Assembly: GCA_028289305.1 (NCBI GenBank)
Contig: JANQQO010000020.1
Span: 1-14,921, forward strand
Origin: Rickettsiales bacterium
GTDB lineage: Bacteria; Pseudomonadota; Alphaproteobacteria; Rickettsiales; JANQQO01
Direction of reading: 5' to 3'
Length of the DNA stretch: 14,921 nucleotides
Shown one piece after another: positions 1-7,282 of this stretch (the first letter of the stretch is position 1; every line of letters begins with the position of its first letter). The position numbers and the translations under genes were made by a program. A model generated the notes under the pieces. It was not told where the DNA came from. It saw only the letters and a list, made by a program, of their open reading frames with translations, and did no database searches.

Positions 1-72
1 TCTGCTATAGTGATACTGGTTTTCGCTGTCTTTGTTGATAGCTACAGAGAATACACATCCCACCCGGCGTAG
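1..72 (+). CDS. possible 3' end of an upstream small membrane protein (partial)
   Basis: Frame 1 is open from the window edge to a TAG at 70-72 and encodes about 23 residues, hydrophobic at first (SAIVILVFAVFVDSYR) and polar at the end. The other two forward frames stop by base 36. The hydrophobic stretch followed by a charged tail would fit the last membrane segment of an upstream protein. The stop lies inside a small inverted repeat (CACCC 61-65 with GGGTG 72-76), and a second hairpin follows at 104-118. A 23-residue open frame can arise by chance, so this is only a candidate. The sequence left of the window would settle it. Confidence 0.25.
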   Translation, partial: SAIVILVFAVFVDSYREYTSHPA

Positions 73-103
73 GGTGAGATGCTTCTGATATAGATATGTA
101 TCG

Positions 104-130
104 GCCTTCGGGTGAAGGTCGGGCTTTGTT
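104..130 (+). terminator. weak terminator-like hairpin upstream of the orphan gene
   Basis: GGCCTTC (104-110) pairs with GAAGGTC (115-121) around a GGGT loop, with one G-T pair, and is followed by GGGCTTTGTTT. The U-run is interrupted, so this would be a weak rho-independent terminator for whatever lies to the left, or simply a 5' leader structure of the next gene. The direct evidence is only the inverted repeat and the T-rich tail. Confidence 0.3.
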
Positions 131-152
131 TACCTGAAAGAGGTGAATGCAG

Positions 153-1052
153 ATGTATAGAAATGAGAGTAATGAGCGTACGGAAAGTTGGAAAATGCCG
201 CCTTGGATGGTGATTGCCTGCCTTGTGTTGGTAATCGCACTGCTTGTCGCTGGATGGATCTGGCGATCCGGAGAAAATCCACCTGCGTCGGAGGAAGGAG
301 AAAATCCACCTGCATCGGAGGAAGTGGTGTTGGAACTAATTCCGAGAACGCCGCCACTGGTGAATGACATCACCGCGGCAGACGGTGGTGGGAAGGAACC
401 CCCACCCACGGAGTTGCAAGACCACGATGTCATCGGCGGCGGCGAGGGAGAAGGCATCAGCGACGCGTCACTTTCAGAGATCGCTACGATCCCGCAGAAG
501 AAGAAGCGGTATCGGGCGAATACCGGCGCTACGCAGAGTCGATTGCCCGGCGGATTTGCAAACCCGCATCCCCCACTAGGGGATGGTTTGCCCTACCCAC
601 AGGCGACAAGGAAACTCACGCCAGAACAGCAGCAATGCTGGGATAGGTATGAGGAAAAGTTGGAGCAGCTTGTTTCTGCTGCAACAATCTTTTCAGGTGC
701 TCCAGACGCTGAATTTTCTGTGGCCTTGCTGAAAAGCAATGCTCCAGTGATTGGAGACCGCCTCTTAGAGTGCCTCGCCAAGTGCCCCGTTACAGGTATC
801 GACAGGAACGCAGAGGCGGGTGGAAATAGTGTTGGACCTAGCCCGCAGAAAACTCTTCAGGAGTGTTTCCAGGACTACCTGGACTCTCCTGAAACTAGCG
901 TGTACGGAGTAAAACCCTGCTCCTGGAAAAGGATGTCTCAATGCTTTGGGATAAGAGGCTTAGGCATCCTAAAGCGACAAGAGTCGTTCTGGCCAGGGGC
1001 GCCGGAGGATGCGCCGCTACCTACGTCGTTACCTAGGCGTAGGCAACGTTGA
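153..1052 (+). CDS. orphan membrane-anchored protein, function unknown
   Basis: I recognise no family. Counted from the in-frame ATG at 147, the protein has a short polar N-terminus, one hydrophobic segment at about residues 18-39 followed by Arg40, then a Pro/Glu-rich spacer and a C-terminal region with six cysteines (for example ECLAKC and CSWKRMSQC) ending in an arginine-rich tail. This suggests a single-pass or signal-anchored protein with an extracytoplasmic domain that may form disulfides; that is inference. Two ATGs are possible, at 147 and 153. The AAAGAGGTG ribosome-binding site (137-145) sits about 7 nt before the ATG at 153 but almost touches the one at 147, so 153 is preferred (299 residues). 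Residues 42-59 are two tandem copies of GENPPASEE. Nine of 18 arginine codons are AGA or AGG, whereas the neighbouring genes strongly favour CGC, which hints at horizontal acquisition. Confidence 0.65.
   Translation: MYRNESNERTESWKMPPWMVIACLVLVIALLVAGWIWRSGENPPASEEGENPPASEEVVLELIPRTPPLVNDITAADGGGKEPPPTELQDHDVIGGGEGEGISDASLSEIATIPQKKKRYRANTGATQSRLPGGFANPHPPLGDGLPYPQATRKLTPEQQQCWDRYEEKLEQLVSAATIFSGAPDAEFSVALLKSNAPVIGDRLLECLAKCPVTGIDRNAEAGGNSVGPSPQKTLQECFQDYLDSPETSVYGVKPCSWKRMSQCFGIRGLGILKRQESFWPGAPEDAPLPTSLPRRRQR
270..323 (+). repeat. 27-bp tandem duplication inside the orphan gene
   Basis: Two adjacent 27-bp units (270-296 and 297-323) differ at one position (GCGTCG versus GCATCG) and each encodes GENPPASEE. 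The difference is synonymous. The near identity points to a recent in-frame duplication in the linker just after the membrane segment. Confidence 0.9.
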
Positions 1053-1067
1053 GGTCTAGCTGACCTC
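964..1067 (+). other. cluster of inverted repeats at the 3' end of the orphan gene
   Basis: GCATCCT (964-970) pairs perfectly with AGGATGC (1006-1012) and encloses AGCGAC (973-978)/GTCGTT (983-988). Next comes CGTT-A-CCTA (1027-1035) facing TAGG-C-AACG (1040-1048), with one mismatch. GAGGTC (1051-1056) then pairs with GACCTC (1062-1067) just after the stop, and the strong terminator follows. Together these could fold into a compact multi-stem RNA. Whether it is a 3'-UTR-type small RNA, an mRNA stabiliser or chance cannot be decided from one sequence. Confidence 0.35.
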
Positions 1068-1083
1068 GCACTCTCACAAAACG

Positions 1084-1121
1084 AAAAGACCCAGGCGCAT
1101 CGCGCGCTTGGGTCTTTTTTT
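1084..1121 (+). terminator. strong rho-independent terminator
   Basis: A 15-bp stem (1084-1098 with 1104-1118, one G-T pair) closes a 5-nt loop (ATCGC). The stem begins with an A-run and ends in an uninterrupted T-run to 1121. The A-tract on one side and T-tract on the other let it work in both directions, but no leftward gene ends close by. It lies 31 nt after the stop of the orphan gene. Confidence 0.9.
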
Positions 1122-1239
1122 ATGCAACAATCGAGTTATTCTTGTCTTTTATATTACGCTCAAGCGCCGCTTAAGGCTAGCTCCCCCTTGGTCGCACCTC
1201 GTCGCCTACGGCTCCTCCAGTGTGCCTTACACCCCCCTT

Positions 1240-1327
1240 GTCATCCTGAACTTGTTTCAGGATCCACTTATCAACTGATACAGCTGTTGCAGATGAACGG
1301 TGGATGCTGAAATAAATTCAGCATGAC
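1240..1327. repeat. REP/MITE-like palindromic element
   Basis: Two 28-bp arms (1240-1267 and 1300-1327) are inverted copies differing at four positions, separated by a 32-bp centre. Each arm also forms its own hairpin with an 8-bp perfect stem and 5-nt loop: 1243-1250/1256-1263 and 1304-1311/1317-1324. The third base pair is C-G in the left hairpin and G-C in the right one, a compensatory change that implies the local hairpins matter. Elements with this core are, from general knowledge, frequent between genes in several alphaproteobacteria. No transposase is present, so any mobility would depend on factors elsewhere. Confidence 0.8.
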
Positions 1328-1401
1328 AAAGAAGGAACCCCGCTTTCGCCTATATACTAGGGCTTCGGAGGGCGGACCGCCGGTATGACAAGTGGAACAC
1401 C

Positions 1402-1429
1402 CCTCTGTCCTCTGTCCTCTGTCCTCTGT
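1402..1429. repeat. 7-bp tandem repeat (CCTCTGT x4)
   Basis: Four perfect head-to-tail copies of CCTCTGT (1402-1408, 1409-1415, 1416-1422, 1423-1429) sit 2 bp beyond the stop codon of the leftward TPR gene. On that gene's transcript the unit reads ACAGAGG. Such arrays can vary in copy number by slippage. Confidence 0.9.
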
Positions 1430-1431
1430 CT

Positions 1432-2910
1432 TCAGCCCCCTGCCTTCCATTCCGCAAGCGCCGCCTTCACCTGCCCTATCACGCCCGGCCAATCGCGATA
1501 CGCTTTCTGGCGAAATAGCCGCATACCAGGGTACCACGGGCTATCCTCTCGCCCCTCAAACCAGCGCCAATCCGCCGCATAAGACAACACCGTCCAACAC
1601 GGCGCCCCCAGCGCCCCGGCCACATGCGCCGCCGAGGTACACACCGAAATCGTCAAATCCAGCTGGGTAATGATCGCAGCACTATCGGAAAAATCGACGA
1701 TCTCCGGCCCCAGATCCACCACATTCTTGTGCTCCGCCGCCAATGCGGCAATCGCATCCTCCTCCCGGCCTTTCTGCAGACTATAAAACGTGATATCCGT
1801 GTCCGCAAACAGCGCCTTAAACGCCTCCAGCGTGCACGAGCGATTATAATCATTCTCCTGCTTGGCCGAGCCGGCCCAATTCACCCCCACCTTGTATCTC
1901 CCCTGCTGCAATCGCGGGGCCCAGCGCGCGATGCGCTCCGCATCCGCCTGCAGATAAGGTACCTGGGCAGGAATCGTCTCCGGCGTTAAGCCCAGCACAT
2001 GCGGCAAACTCATCAGCGAGAGTGCATAATCACACGCCGGCAACGGGTCCGCCTCCTTTAACAGCACATCAATACCCTCCACACCGGTAAGCAGGTCATG
2101 CAGCGCATCCCGCGCGCGATAGACCACCTTAAGCCCCCGCGCTTTCACCTGCGGCAAAAACCGTATGAATTGGATCACATCGCCAAACCCTTGTCGACAG
2201 AACACATAGAGCGTCTTGCCCGCATCCTCCCTGCCGTCCCAGCGCGGCACACCGGCCACTTCTTTTGGAAAATTCGGCAATCCCGGTATCTCCCAGCGTA
2301 TTTCATATTCTTTGAATCCCTCATCAAACCGCCCATAGCGGAGCAGTACCAGCGCCCGGTTATACCGCGCCTTTGCACAGGCCGGATCCTTGGCTAAAAT
2401 CGTATCGCTCAGCGTCAGCGCCTGTTTAAACTCGCCCACGCCCATATAAGCCCGCACCAGGTTGATCGCGGCATCCTGCAACTCTGGGTTCAGCTCCAAA
2501 CAGCGCTGATAAAGCGGGATCGCCGCCTCCGGACGATATTGCTCCTGCTCCGCTAGGGCACAGTAATACACATGATTCGCATGACCCGGTTCCAACTCCA
2601 TCGCGCGCGCTGCCACCTCGCTCAAACGCTCCCACTGCCCTAGCCGCGCCAGCGCGCCACAAAGATTGCCGTAAAACATCATATTATCCGGCGCCAGCAC
2701 CACACAGCGTTCGAATAACTCAAGAGCTTCTTTAAAACCCCCTCTGCGCTGCGCAATCACCCCGAGCATATTCAGCACTTCCGGGTGCTCCGGCTGTACG
2801 CCCAGCGCCTCCACACATTTCTGCTGCGCCTGCGTCAAATCCCCCTGATACACCGCAGCAGCAGCCTGCGTCAGCAACGCCTGTGTTTTTTCCTGAAGCG
2901 ACAATGACAT
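1432..2910 (-). CDS. TPR protein with glycosyltransferase-9-like C-terminal domain
   Basis: A soluble 492-residue protein. Residues 14-201 hold about five and a half tetratricopeptide repeats (e.g. LNMLGVIAQRRGGFKEALEL at 46-65). Residues 205-225 have the YEIRWE...WDG linker seen in this family, and about 230-480 resemble glycosyltransferase family 9 (ADP-heptose:LPS heptosyltransferase fold), with GFGDVIQFIRF (241-251), VNWAGS (343-348), AAHVAGALG (427-435) and a DWRW...SPWYP ending (448-461). Such TPR-GT proteins usually act in surface polysaccharide or flagellin glycosylation; donor and acceptor are unknown here. The segment usually reading SVDT is SVCT at 422-425, so catalysis should not be assumed. 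The ATG at 2910 is the only in-frame start near the N-terminus, yet the strong GGAGGAGG site (2938-2931) lies 20 nt upstream, farther than normal. Confidence 0.85.
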   Translation of the reverse strand: MSLSLQEKTQALLTQAAAAVYQGDLTQAQQKCVEALGVQPEHPEVLNMLGVIAQRRGGFKEALELFERCVVLAPDNMMFYGNLCGALARLGQWERLSEVAARAMELEPGHANHVYYCALAEQEQYRPEAAIPLYQRCLELNPELQDAAINLVRAYMGVGEFKQALTLSDTILAKDPACAKARYNRALVLLRYGRFDEGFKEYEIRWEIPGLPNFPKEVAGVPRWDGREDAGKTLYVFCRQGFGDVIQFIRFLPQVKARGLKVVYRARDALHDLLTGVEGIDVLLKEADPLPACDYALSLMSLPHVLGLTPETIPAQVPYLQADAERIARWAPRLQQGRYKVGVNWAGSAKQENDYNRSCTLEAFKALFADTDITFYSLQKGREEDAIAALAAEHKNVVDLGPEIVDFSDSAAIITQLDLTISVCTSAAHVAGALGAPCWTVLSYAADWRWFEGREDSPWYPGMRLFRQKAYRDWPGVIGQVKAALAEWKAGG

Positions 2911-2921
2911 ACGCCTAACAT
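2874..2921 (-). CDS. possible 15-16-codon leader peptide overlapping the TPR gene start
   Basis: An ATG at 2921 lies 9 nt from the GGAGGAGG Shine-Dalgarno sequence (2938-2931), the ideal spacing. It opens a 15-residue frame (MLGVCHCRFRKKHRRC-like, ending in TGA about 48 nt later) that overlaps the beginning of the TPR gene in another frame. The best ribosome-binding site in the region therefore points to this small frame rather than to the annotated ATG at 2910. It could couple translation, or be fortuitous. Confidence 0.3.
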
Positions 2922-2977
2922 AAACACATTCCTCCTCCGTTGTAAGGTATTATCTAAAAAACCGCTCCCTATAACGC

Positions 2978-3010
2978 TTGGAACATCTAGAAAACCGGTA
3001 TAGATATGTA
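2978..3010 (+). promoter_or_regulatory. tentative promoter of the RND efflux operon
   Basis: TTGGAA (2978-2983) followed after 15-17 nt by TATAGATA (2999-3006) is a weak sigma70-like pair 35-45 bp before the adaptor start. The 12-mer TATAGATATGTA (2999-3010) also occurs at 89-100, upstream of the orphan gene at a similar distance. No regulator gene or clear operator is adjacent. The call rests only on motif resemblance. Confidence 0.25.
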
Positions 3011-3044
3011 ACGTTTTTGCTGTAAAAACCGAAAGAATACCATT

Positions 3045-4139
3045 ATGGCCAAACCCGCGCGCATCACATTCTTGCTCACCTATCTACTGGTAGCGCTTTC
3101 TCCCCACGCAGCGCTTGCGCAAGCCGGCCCCACGCCTGTGTTCATCACCCGCGTCACCGAAGACCAATTCGTCGACCGCATCGAGGCGCTAGGCACCCTA
3201 AAAAGCAACGAATCGGTCACCCTCTCCGCCTCAGTCACCGAAACCATCAACGCCATCCATTTCAACGATGGGCAGCGCGTGAAACAAGGCGATATCCTGG
3301 TAGAGATGACCAGTGAGGAAGAGCACGCCCAAGTAAAAGAAGCGCGCTCCACCGTACAAGAAGCCAAAAGCCAGTTTGACCGCGCAAAGGGCCTGGTAGA
3401 AAGCAAGGCCGTCTCTGAATCAGTGCTCGACCAGCGCGTACGTGATTACGAAACCGCCAAAGCCCGCCTAAAAGCAATTCAATCCCGCCTAAGCGACCGC
3501 CTCATTGTTGCTCCCTTCGATGGCGTGCTGGGGTTACGTCAAATCAGCATCGGCGCACTGGTTGCCCCTGGCGACCCCATCATCACCATCCATGATGATA
3601 GCGTCATGAAGCTTGATTTCTCCATACCCGCCACTTTTTTAAACAGCATCACCACCGGCGCACGCATCACCGCCCGCGCCCGTGCGTTCCCCGATGAAAT
3701 CTTCGACGGCACCGTCTCCAGCATCGACGCTCAAATCGACCCCATCACCCGCGCCATCCTGGTGCGCGCCTTACTCCCTAATGACAGCAAGAAGCTCCGC
3801 CCCGGCCTATTGATGCGCGTTGAATTGCTACAAAACCCACGCCAGGTCATCGTCATCCCCGAAGAAGCCCTCATCGCCGATGGTAAAAACCATTTCGTCT
3901 TCGTCGCCATCAAAAAAGACGAAGGCACCATCGCAGAAAAACGGCGCGTCGTAGTTGGCAGCCGCCGCCCCGGCGAAGCTGAGATAAAGCAAGGCCTAAA
4001 CATCGGCGAACATATCGTGACCCATGGCGTCGTGCGCATCCGTGATGGCAGCCCCATCACCATCTCTGCCACCCAAGAAAAAGACTCCTCGGATGTAAGA
4101 GAGCTACTCTTACAAACCCAACCAGGCCCCGGCGCATGA
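3045..4139 (+). CDS. RND efflux periplasmic adaptor (membrane fusion protein)
   Basis: This 364-residue protein links an inner-membrane RND pump to an outer-membrane channel. A signal peptide spans residues 1-25 (hydrophobic core FLLTYLLVAL, cleavage likely after ALA). The first lipoyl half (about 58-90, with GQRVKQGDILVEM) leads into an alpha-helical hairpin rich in Lys/Glu/Ala (91-150). The second lipoyl half follows (VAPFDGVLG at 155-163, to about 182), then the beta-barrel (187-265, with ID..TRAI.VRA) and the membrane-proximal domain (266-340). It has no lipobox cysteine, so it is not a lipoprotein. Length and order match the HlyD/MexH-like adaptors. The stop overlaps the pump start (ATGA at 4136-4139). 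The ribosome-binding site is weak. No outer-membrane channel gene is present, so a TolC-type partner must be encoded elsewhere. Confidence 0.93.
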   Translation: MAKPARITFLLTYLLVALSPHAALAQAGPTPVFITRVTEDQFVDRIEALGTLKSNESVTLSASVTETINAIHFNDGQRVKQGDILVEMTSEEEHAQVKEARSTVQEAKSQFDRAKGLVESKAVSESVLDQRVRDYETAKARLKAIQSRLSDRLIVAPFDGVLGLRQISIGALVAPGDPIITIHDDSVMKLDFSIPATFLNSITTGARITARARAFPDEIFDGTVSSIDAQIDPITRAILVRALLPNDSKKLRPGLLMRVELLQNPRQVIVIPEEALIADGKNHFVFVAIKKDEGTIAEKRRVVVGSRRPGEAEIKQGLNIGEHIVTHGVVRIRDGSPITISATQEKDSSDVRELLLQTQPGPGA

Positions 4140-7100
4140 TTCTCTCCGACCTCTCCGTCACCCGCCCGGTCTTCGCTGCGGTATTATCCCTGCTGCTCAT
4201 CGCCTTCGGGTTGGTTTCCTTCTCGCGCCTCCCTTTGCGCGAATACCCTGATATCGACCCTCCTATCGTATCGGTAGAAACCGCCTATCCCGGCGCTGCC
4301 GCTAATGTTGTGGAAACCCGCATCACCGAAATCATCGAAGAACGCATCGCCGGCATTGAAGGCATCAAATTCATGGAATCCTCCAGCGAAGACGGCGAAT
4401 CCAACATCACCATCGAATTCAGCATCGACCGCGATATTGATGCTGCCGCCAACGATGTGCGCGATCGCATTTCCGGCATTCTCGATAATTTGCCTGAAGA
4501 AGCCGACCCACCAGAAATTCAAAAAGTCGACTCCAACGATGATGTGATCATGTGGCTTAACCTCACCAGCGACCGCATGAGTGTGCCCGAACTCACCGAT
4601 TTTGCCGAGCGCTACCTCGTTGACCGCTTTTCCATCCTAGATGGCGTTGCCCGTGTACGCGTTGGTGGCGGCCAAGGCTACGCCATGCGCATCTGGCTCG
4701 ACCGCACCAAGCTCGCCGCCCGCGGCCTCACGGTGAACGATGTTGAAAACGCATTGCGCAGCGAGAATGTAGAACTGCCCGCCGGCAGCGTAGAATCCGA
4801 GCAAGTACAATTCACCGTGCGCGTCAAACGCGCCTTCCGCTCCCCGCAAGATTTCGCCCAGCTGGTCTTAGCCGAAGGGGAAGATGGCTATCTCGTGCGC
4901 CTCCGCGATGTCGGCCGCGTTGAAAAAGGCACGGTGGAAGACCGCACCTTCTTCCGCGGCAACGGCGTCCCTATGGTCGGTATAGGCATCATCAAACAAT
5001 CCACCGCCAACACCATCGCCGTCGCCCGCGCTGCAAAAGAAGAGAAAAAGCGGGTCAACAGCATCCTACCCGAAGGCATGGTGATCGAGCAAAGCTACGA
5101 TACCTCCGTCTTCATCGAGGGTGCGATCAACGAAGTCTATAAAACCTTAGCCATCGCCATCAGCCTGGTGATTCTGGTGATCTATATCTTCCTCGGCAAT
5201 GTCCGCGCCATGCTTGTCCCTGCGGTCACCGTACCGGTCTCCATCATCGCCACCTTCCTTGCATTATTAATATTAGGGTTCTCGGTCAACCTCCTAACAC
5301 TCTTAGCACTCGTGCTAGCTATCGGCCTTGTCGTTGATGACGCCATCGTGGTGCTAGAAAATATCTACCGCCGCATCGACCAAAAAGGCGAAACGCCCCT
5401 CGTAGCCGCCATCAAAGGCACGCGCCAGGTTGGCTTTGCCGTCATCGCCACCACGCTCGTACTCATCGCCGTCTTCGTCCCTGTTGCCTTCCAAGAAGGC
5501 GATATCGGCCGCCTCTTTTCTGAATTCGCCCTCACCATGGCCGCAGCTGTCGGCTTCTCTAGCCTCGTTGCCTTAAGCTTCTCGCCCATGCTCGCCTCAA
5601 AAATGCTCAAACGCCAAGAAGGCAAAACCCGCTTGCTCGCCCGCATAGATAGTTATTTCATGCGCCTACAGCGCCGCTACCACAGCATATTACAGCGTAT
5701 CATCACCAAGCCACGCACCATCTTCGCCCTATTCTTCACCATCATCGCCGGTGCGGTAGCGCTGTTCAACAACATCCCCGCCGAATACGCGCCCAAGGAA
5801 GACCGCGGTGCCTTCTTCATCATCGTGAATGGCCCCGAAGGCGCCTCCTACCGCTATATGGAAGAATACATGACCGAAATAGAACGCCGCCTCATGCCGT
5901 ATGCGGTCACAAAAGATAATGGCGAACCAGAGTTTCAGCGCCTCCTGGTCCGCGCCCCGCGCACCTTCAATAATTACGAAAACTTCAACAGCGGCATCGT
6001 CATCGTCGTGCTCAATGATTGGAATGCCCGCCGTTCCGCCTGGCAGCTTATGGGCGAAGTACGCAAGAAACTAGCCGACCTTCCCGGCGTACGTGCCTTC
6101 CCGATCATGCGCCAAGGCTTTGGCGGCTCCATCCAAAAACCGGTACAATTCGTCATCGGCGGCGGCACCTATGAAGAACTCGCCCGCTGGCGCGATATCC
6201 TGCTCGCCAAGATCAATGAAAACAATCCCGGCCTCCAGGGGCTCGATTGGGATTACAAAGAAACAAAGCCGCAGCTCGAGGTGGAAATCGATTACGATCG
6301 TGCCGCAGAGCTCGGCGTCACCATCGCCAATATCGGCCGCACCCTAGAGACCATGCTCGGCTCCCGCCAGGTCACCACCTATATTGATAAAGGCGAAGAA
6401 TATGACGTCATCGTAGAAGGTGAGCGGGATACCCAGCGCACACCCACCAATATAGAAAATATCTATGTCCGCTCAGAACGCTCCGGCGAACTCATCCCGC
6501 TTTCCAACCTAGTGCGCTTAAATGAATACGCCGATTCCTCCACGCTCAATCGCTATAACCGTGTGCGCGCCATCACGCTCGAAGCCAATCTCAAAGAGGG
6601 CTATACACTAGGCGAAGCACTCGCTTTCCTTGAAAACCTCACTGAAGCACACCTGCCAGAAACCGCCGTGATCGATTATAAAGGCCAATCACAAGATTAT
6701 AAATTCTCCGGCGGCTCCATCCTGTTTGTCTTCCTGCTCGGCATTGTCGTCGTCTATCTCGTACTCGCCGCCCAGTTTGAAAGCTTCATCCACCCCTTCG
6801 TCATCCTGCTAACCGTCCCTCTTGCCATGATGGGCGGACTTCTTGGGTTATGGCTCACCGGCGGCACACTCAACATCTATACACAAATTGGCCTCATTAT
6901 GCTGGTCGGCCTTGCCGCCAAAAACGGCATATTAATTGTCGAATTTGTCAACCAGCTCCGCGATCAAGGCTATTCCTTCGATGACGCACTTATCGAAGCC
7001 GCCACCACCCGCCTGCGCCCCATCATCATGACCGGCATAACCACCGCTGCCGGTGCCATCCCGCTTATCCTCTCCTTCGGCGCCGGGGCAGAAACCCGCA

Positions 7101-7258
7101 TGGCCATCGGCATTGTCGTCTTCTTCGGCGTCATTGTCGCGACATTCTTCACCCTCTTTGTCGTACCCACCGCCTATAAAACCTTAGCACGTAACACCAG
7201 CTCCGTCGGAGATATTCGCCGCCAAGCTCTGCGTGACGATCCTGATCTAGATCTCTAG
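4136..7258 (+). CDS. RND efflux pump, HAE1-type inner-membrane permease
   Basis: A 1040-residue proton-driven exporter of the AcrB/MexF class, of the usual family length. The N-terminus has the family opening (RPVFAAVLSLLLIAFGLVSF, then LPLREYPDIDPP). TM1 lies at about 10-30, a porter loop follows, and a cluster of helices starts near residue 337. TM4 carries the proton-relay pair Asp401-Asp402 (GLVVDDAIVVLEN) and TM10 the relay lysine Lys929 (GLAAKNGILIVEF). The second porter domain runs about 555-855, and the last helices end near 1015. All three relay residues are intact, so the pump should be active. It begins inside the adaptor stop codon, so both are translated together. Substrates cannot be told from sequence; drugs, dyes or lipophilic compounds are usual for the family. 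Confidence 0.95.
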   Translation: MILSDLSVTRPVFAAVLSLLLIAFGLVSFSRLPLREYPDIDPPIVSVETAYPGAAANVVETRITEIIEERIAGIEGIKFMESSSEDGESNITIEFSIDRDIDAAANDVRDRISGILDNLPEEADPPEIQKVDSNDDVIMWLNLTSDRMSVPELTDFAERYLVDRFSILDGVARVRVGGGQGYAMRIWLDRTKLAARGLTVNDVENALRSENVELPAGSVESEQVQFTVRVKRAFRSPQDFAQLVLAEGEDGYLVRLRDVGRVEKGTVEDRTFFRGNGVPMVGIGIIKQSTANTIAVARAAKEEKKRVNSILPEGMVIEQSYDTSVFIEGAINEVYKTLAIAISLVILVIYIFLGNVRAMLVPAVTVPVSIIATFLALLILGFSVNLLTLLALVLAIGLVVDDAIVVLENIYRRIDQKGETPLVAAIKGTRQVGFAVIATTLVLIAVFVPVAFQEGDIGRLFSEFALTMAAAVGFSSLVALSFSPMLASKMLKRQEGKTRLLARIDSYFMRLQRRYHSILQRIITKPRTIFALFFTIIAGAVALFNNIPAEYAPKEDRGAFFIIVNGPEGASYRYMEEYMTEIERRLMPYAVTKDNGEPEFQRLLVRAPRTFNNYENFNSGIVIVVLNDWNARRSAWQLMGEVRKKLADLPGVRAFPIMRQGFGGSIQKPVQFVIGGGTYEELARWRDILLAKINENNPGLQGLDWDYKETKPQLEVEIDYDRAAELGVTIANIGRTLETMLGSRQVTTYIDKGEEYDVIVEGERDTQRTPTNIENIYVRSERSGELIPLSNLVRLNEYADSSTLNRYNRVRAITLEANLKEGYTLGEALAFLENLTEAHLPETAVIDYKGQSQDYKFSGGSILFVFLLGIVVVYLVLAAQFESFIHPFVILLTVPLAMMGGLLGLWLTGGTLNIYTQIGLIMLVGLAAKNGILIVEFVNQLRDQGYSFDDALIEAATTRLRPIIMTGITTAAGAIPLILSFGAGAETRMAIGIVVFFGVIVATFFTLFVVPTAYKTLARNTSSVGDIRRQALRDDPDLDL

Positions 7259-7282
7259 CTCCCCAGCTGCTATACTCGCAGC

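Larger units (their letters stand above)
1122..1431. other. non-coding stretch between two convergent genes
   Basis: About 310 bp without a credible gene. It holds an 88-bp palindromic element (1240-1327) and four copies of a 7-bp repeat (1402-1429). The first part (1122-1239) shows nothing beyond a small AAGCG-C-CGCTT palindrome, and 1328-1401 shows only a GGCGG-A-CCGCC palindrome. Short open frames crossing it have no ribosome-binding sites and follow the repeats, so they are not annotated. Confidence 0.8.

Noticed and set aside
5..457. 150-codon open frame on the minus strand opposite the orphan gene
   Set aside because: Low-complexity Ser/Pro/Gly translation, no ribosome-binding site, and it mirrors the plus-strand gene, which has a good ribosome-binding site and a membrane segment.
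1122..1670. Several short open frames on both strands across the intergenic repeats
   Set aside because: Their translations follow the palindromic element, the 7-bp repeat or the antisense of the TPR gene; none has a ribosome-binding site or recognisable motif.
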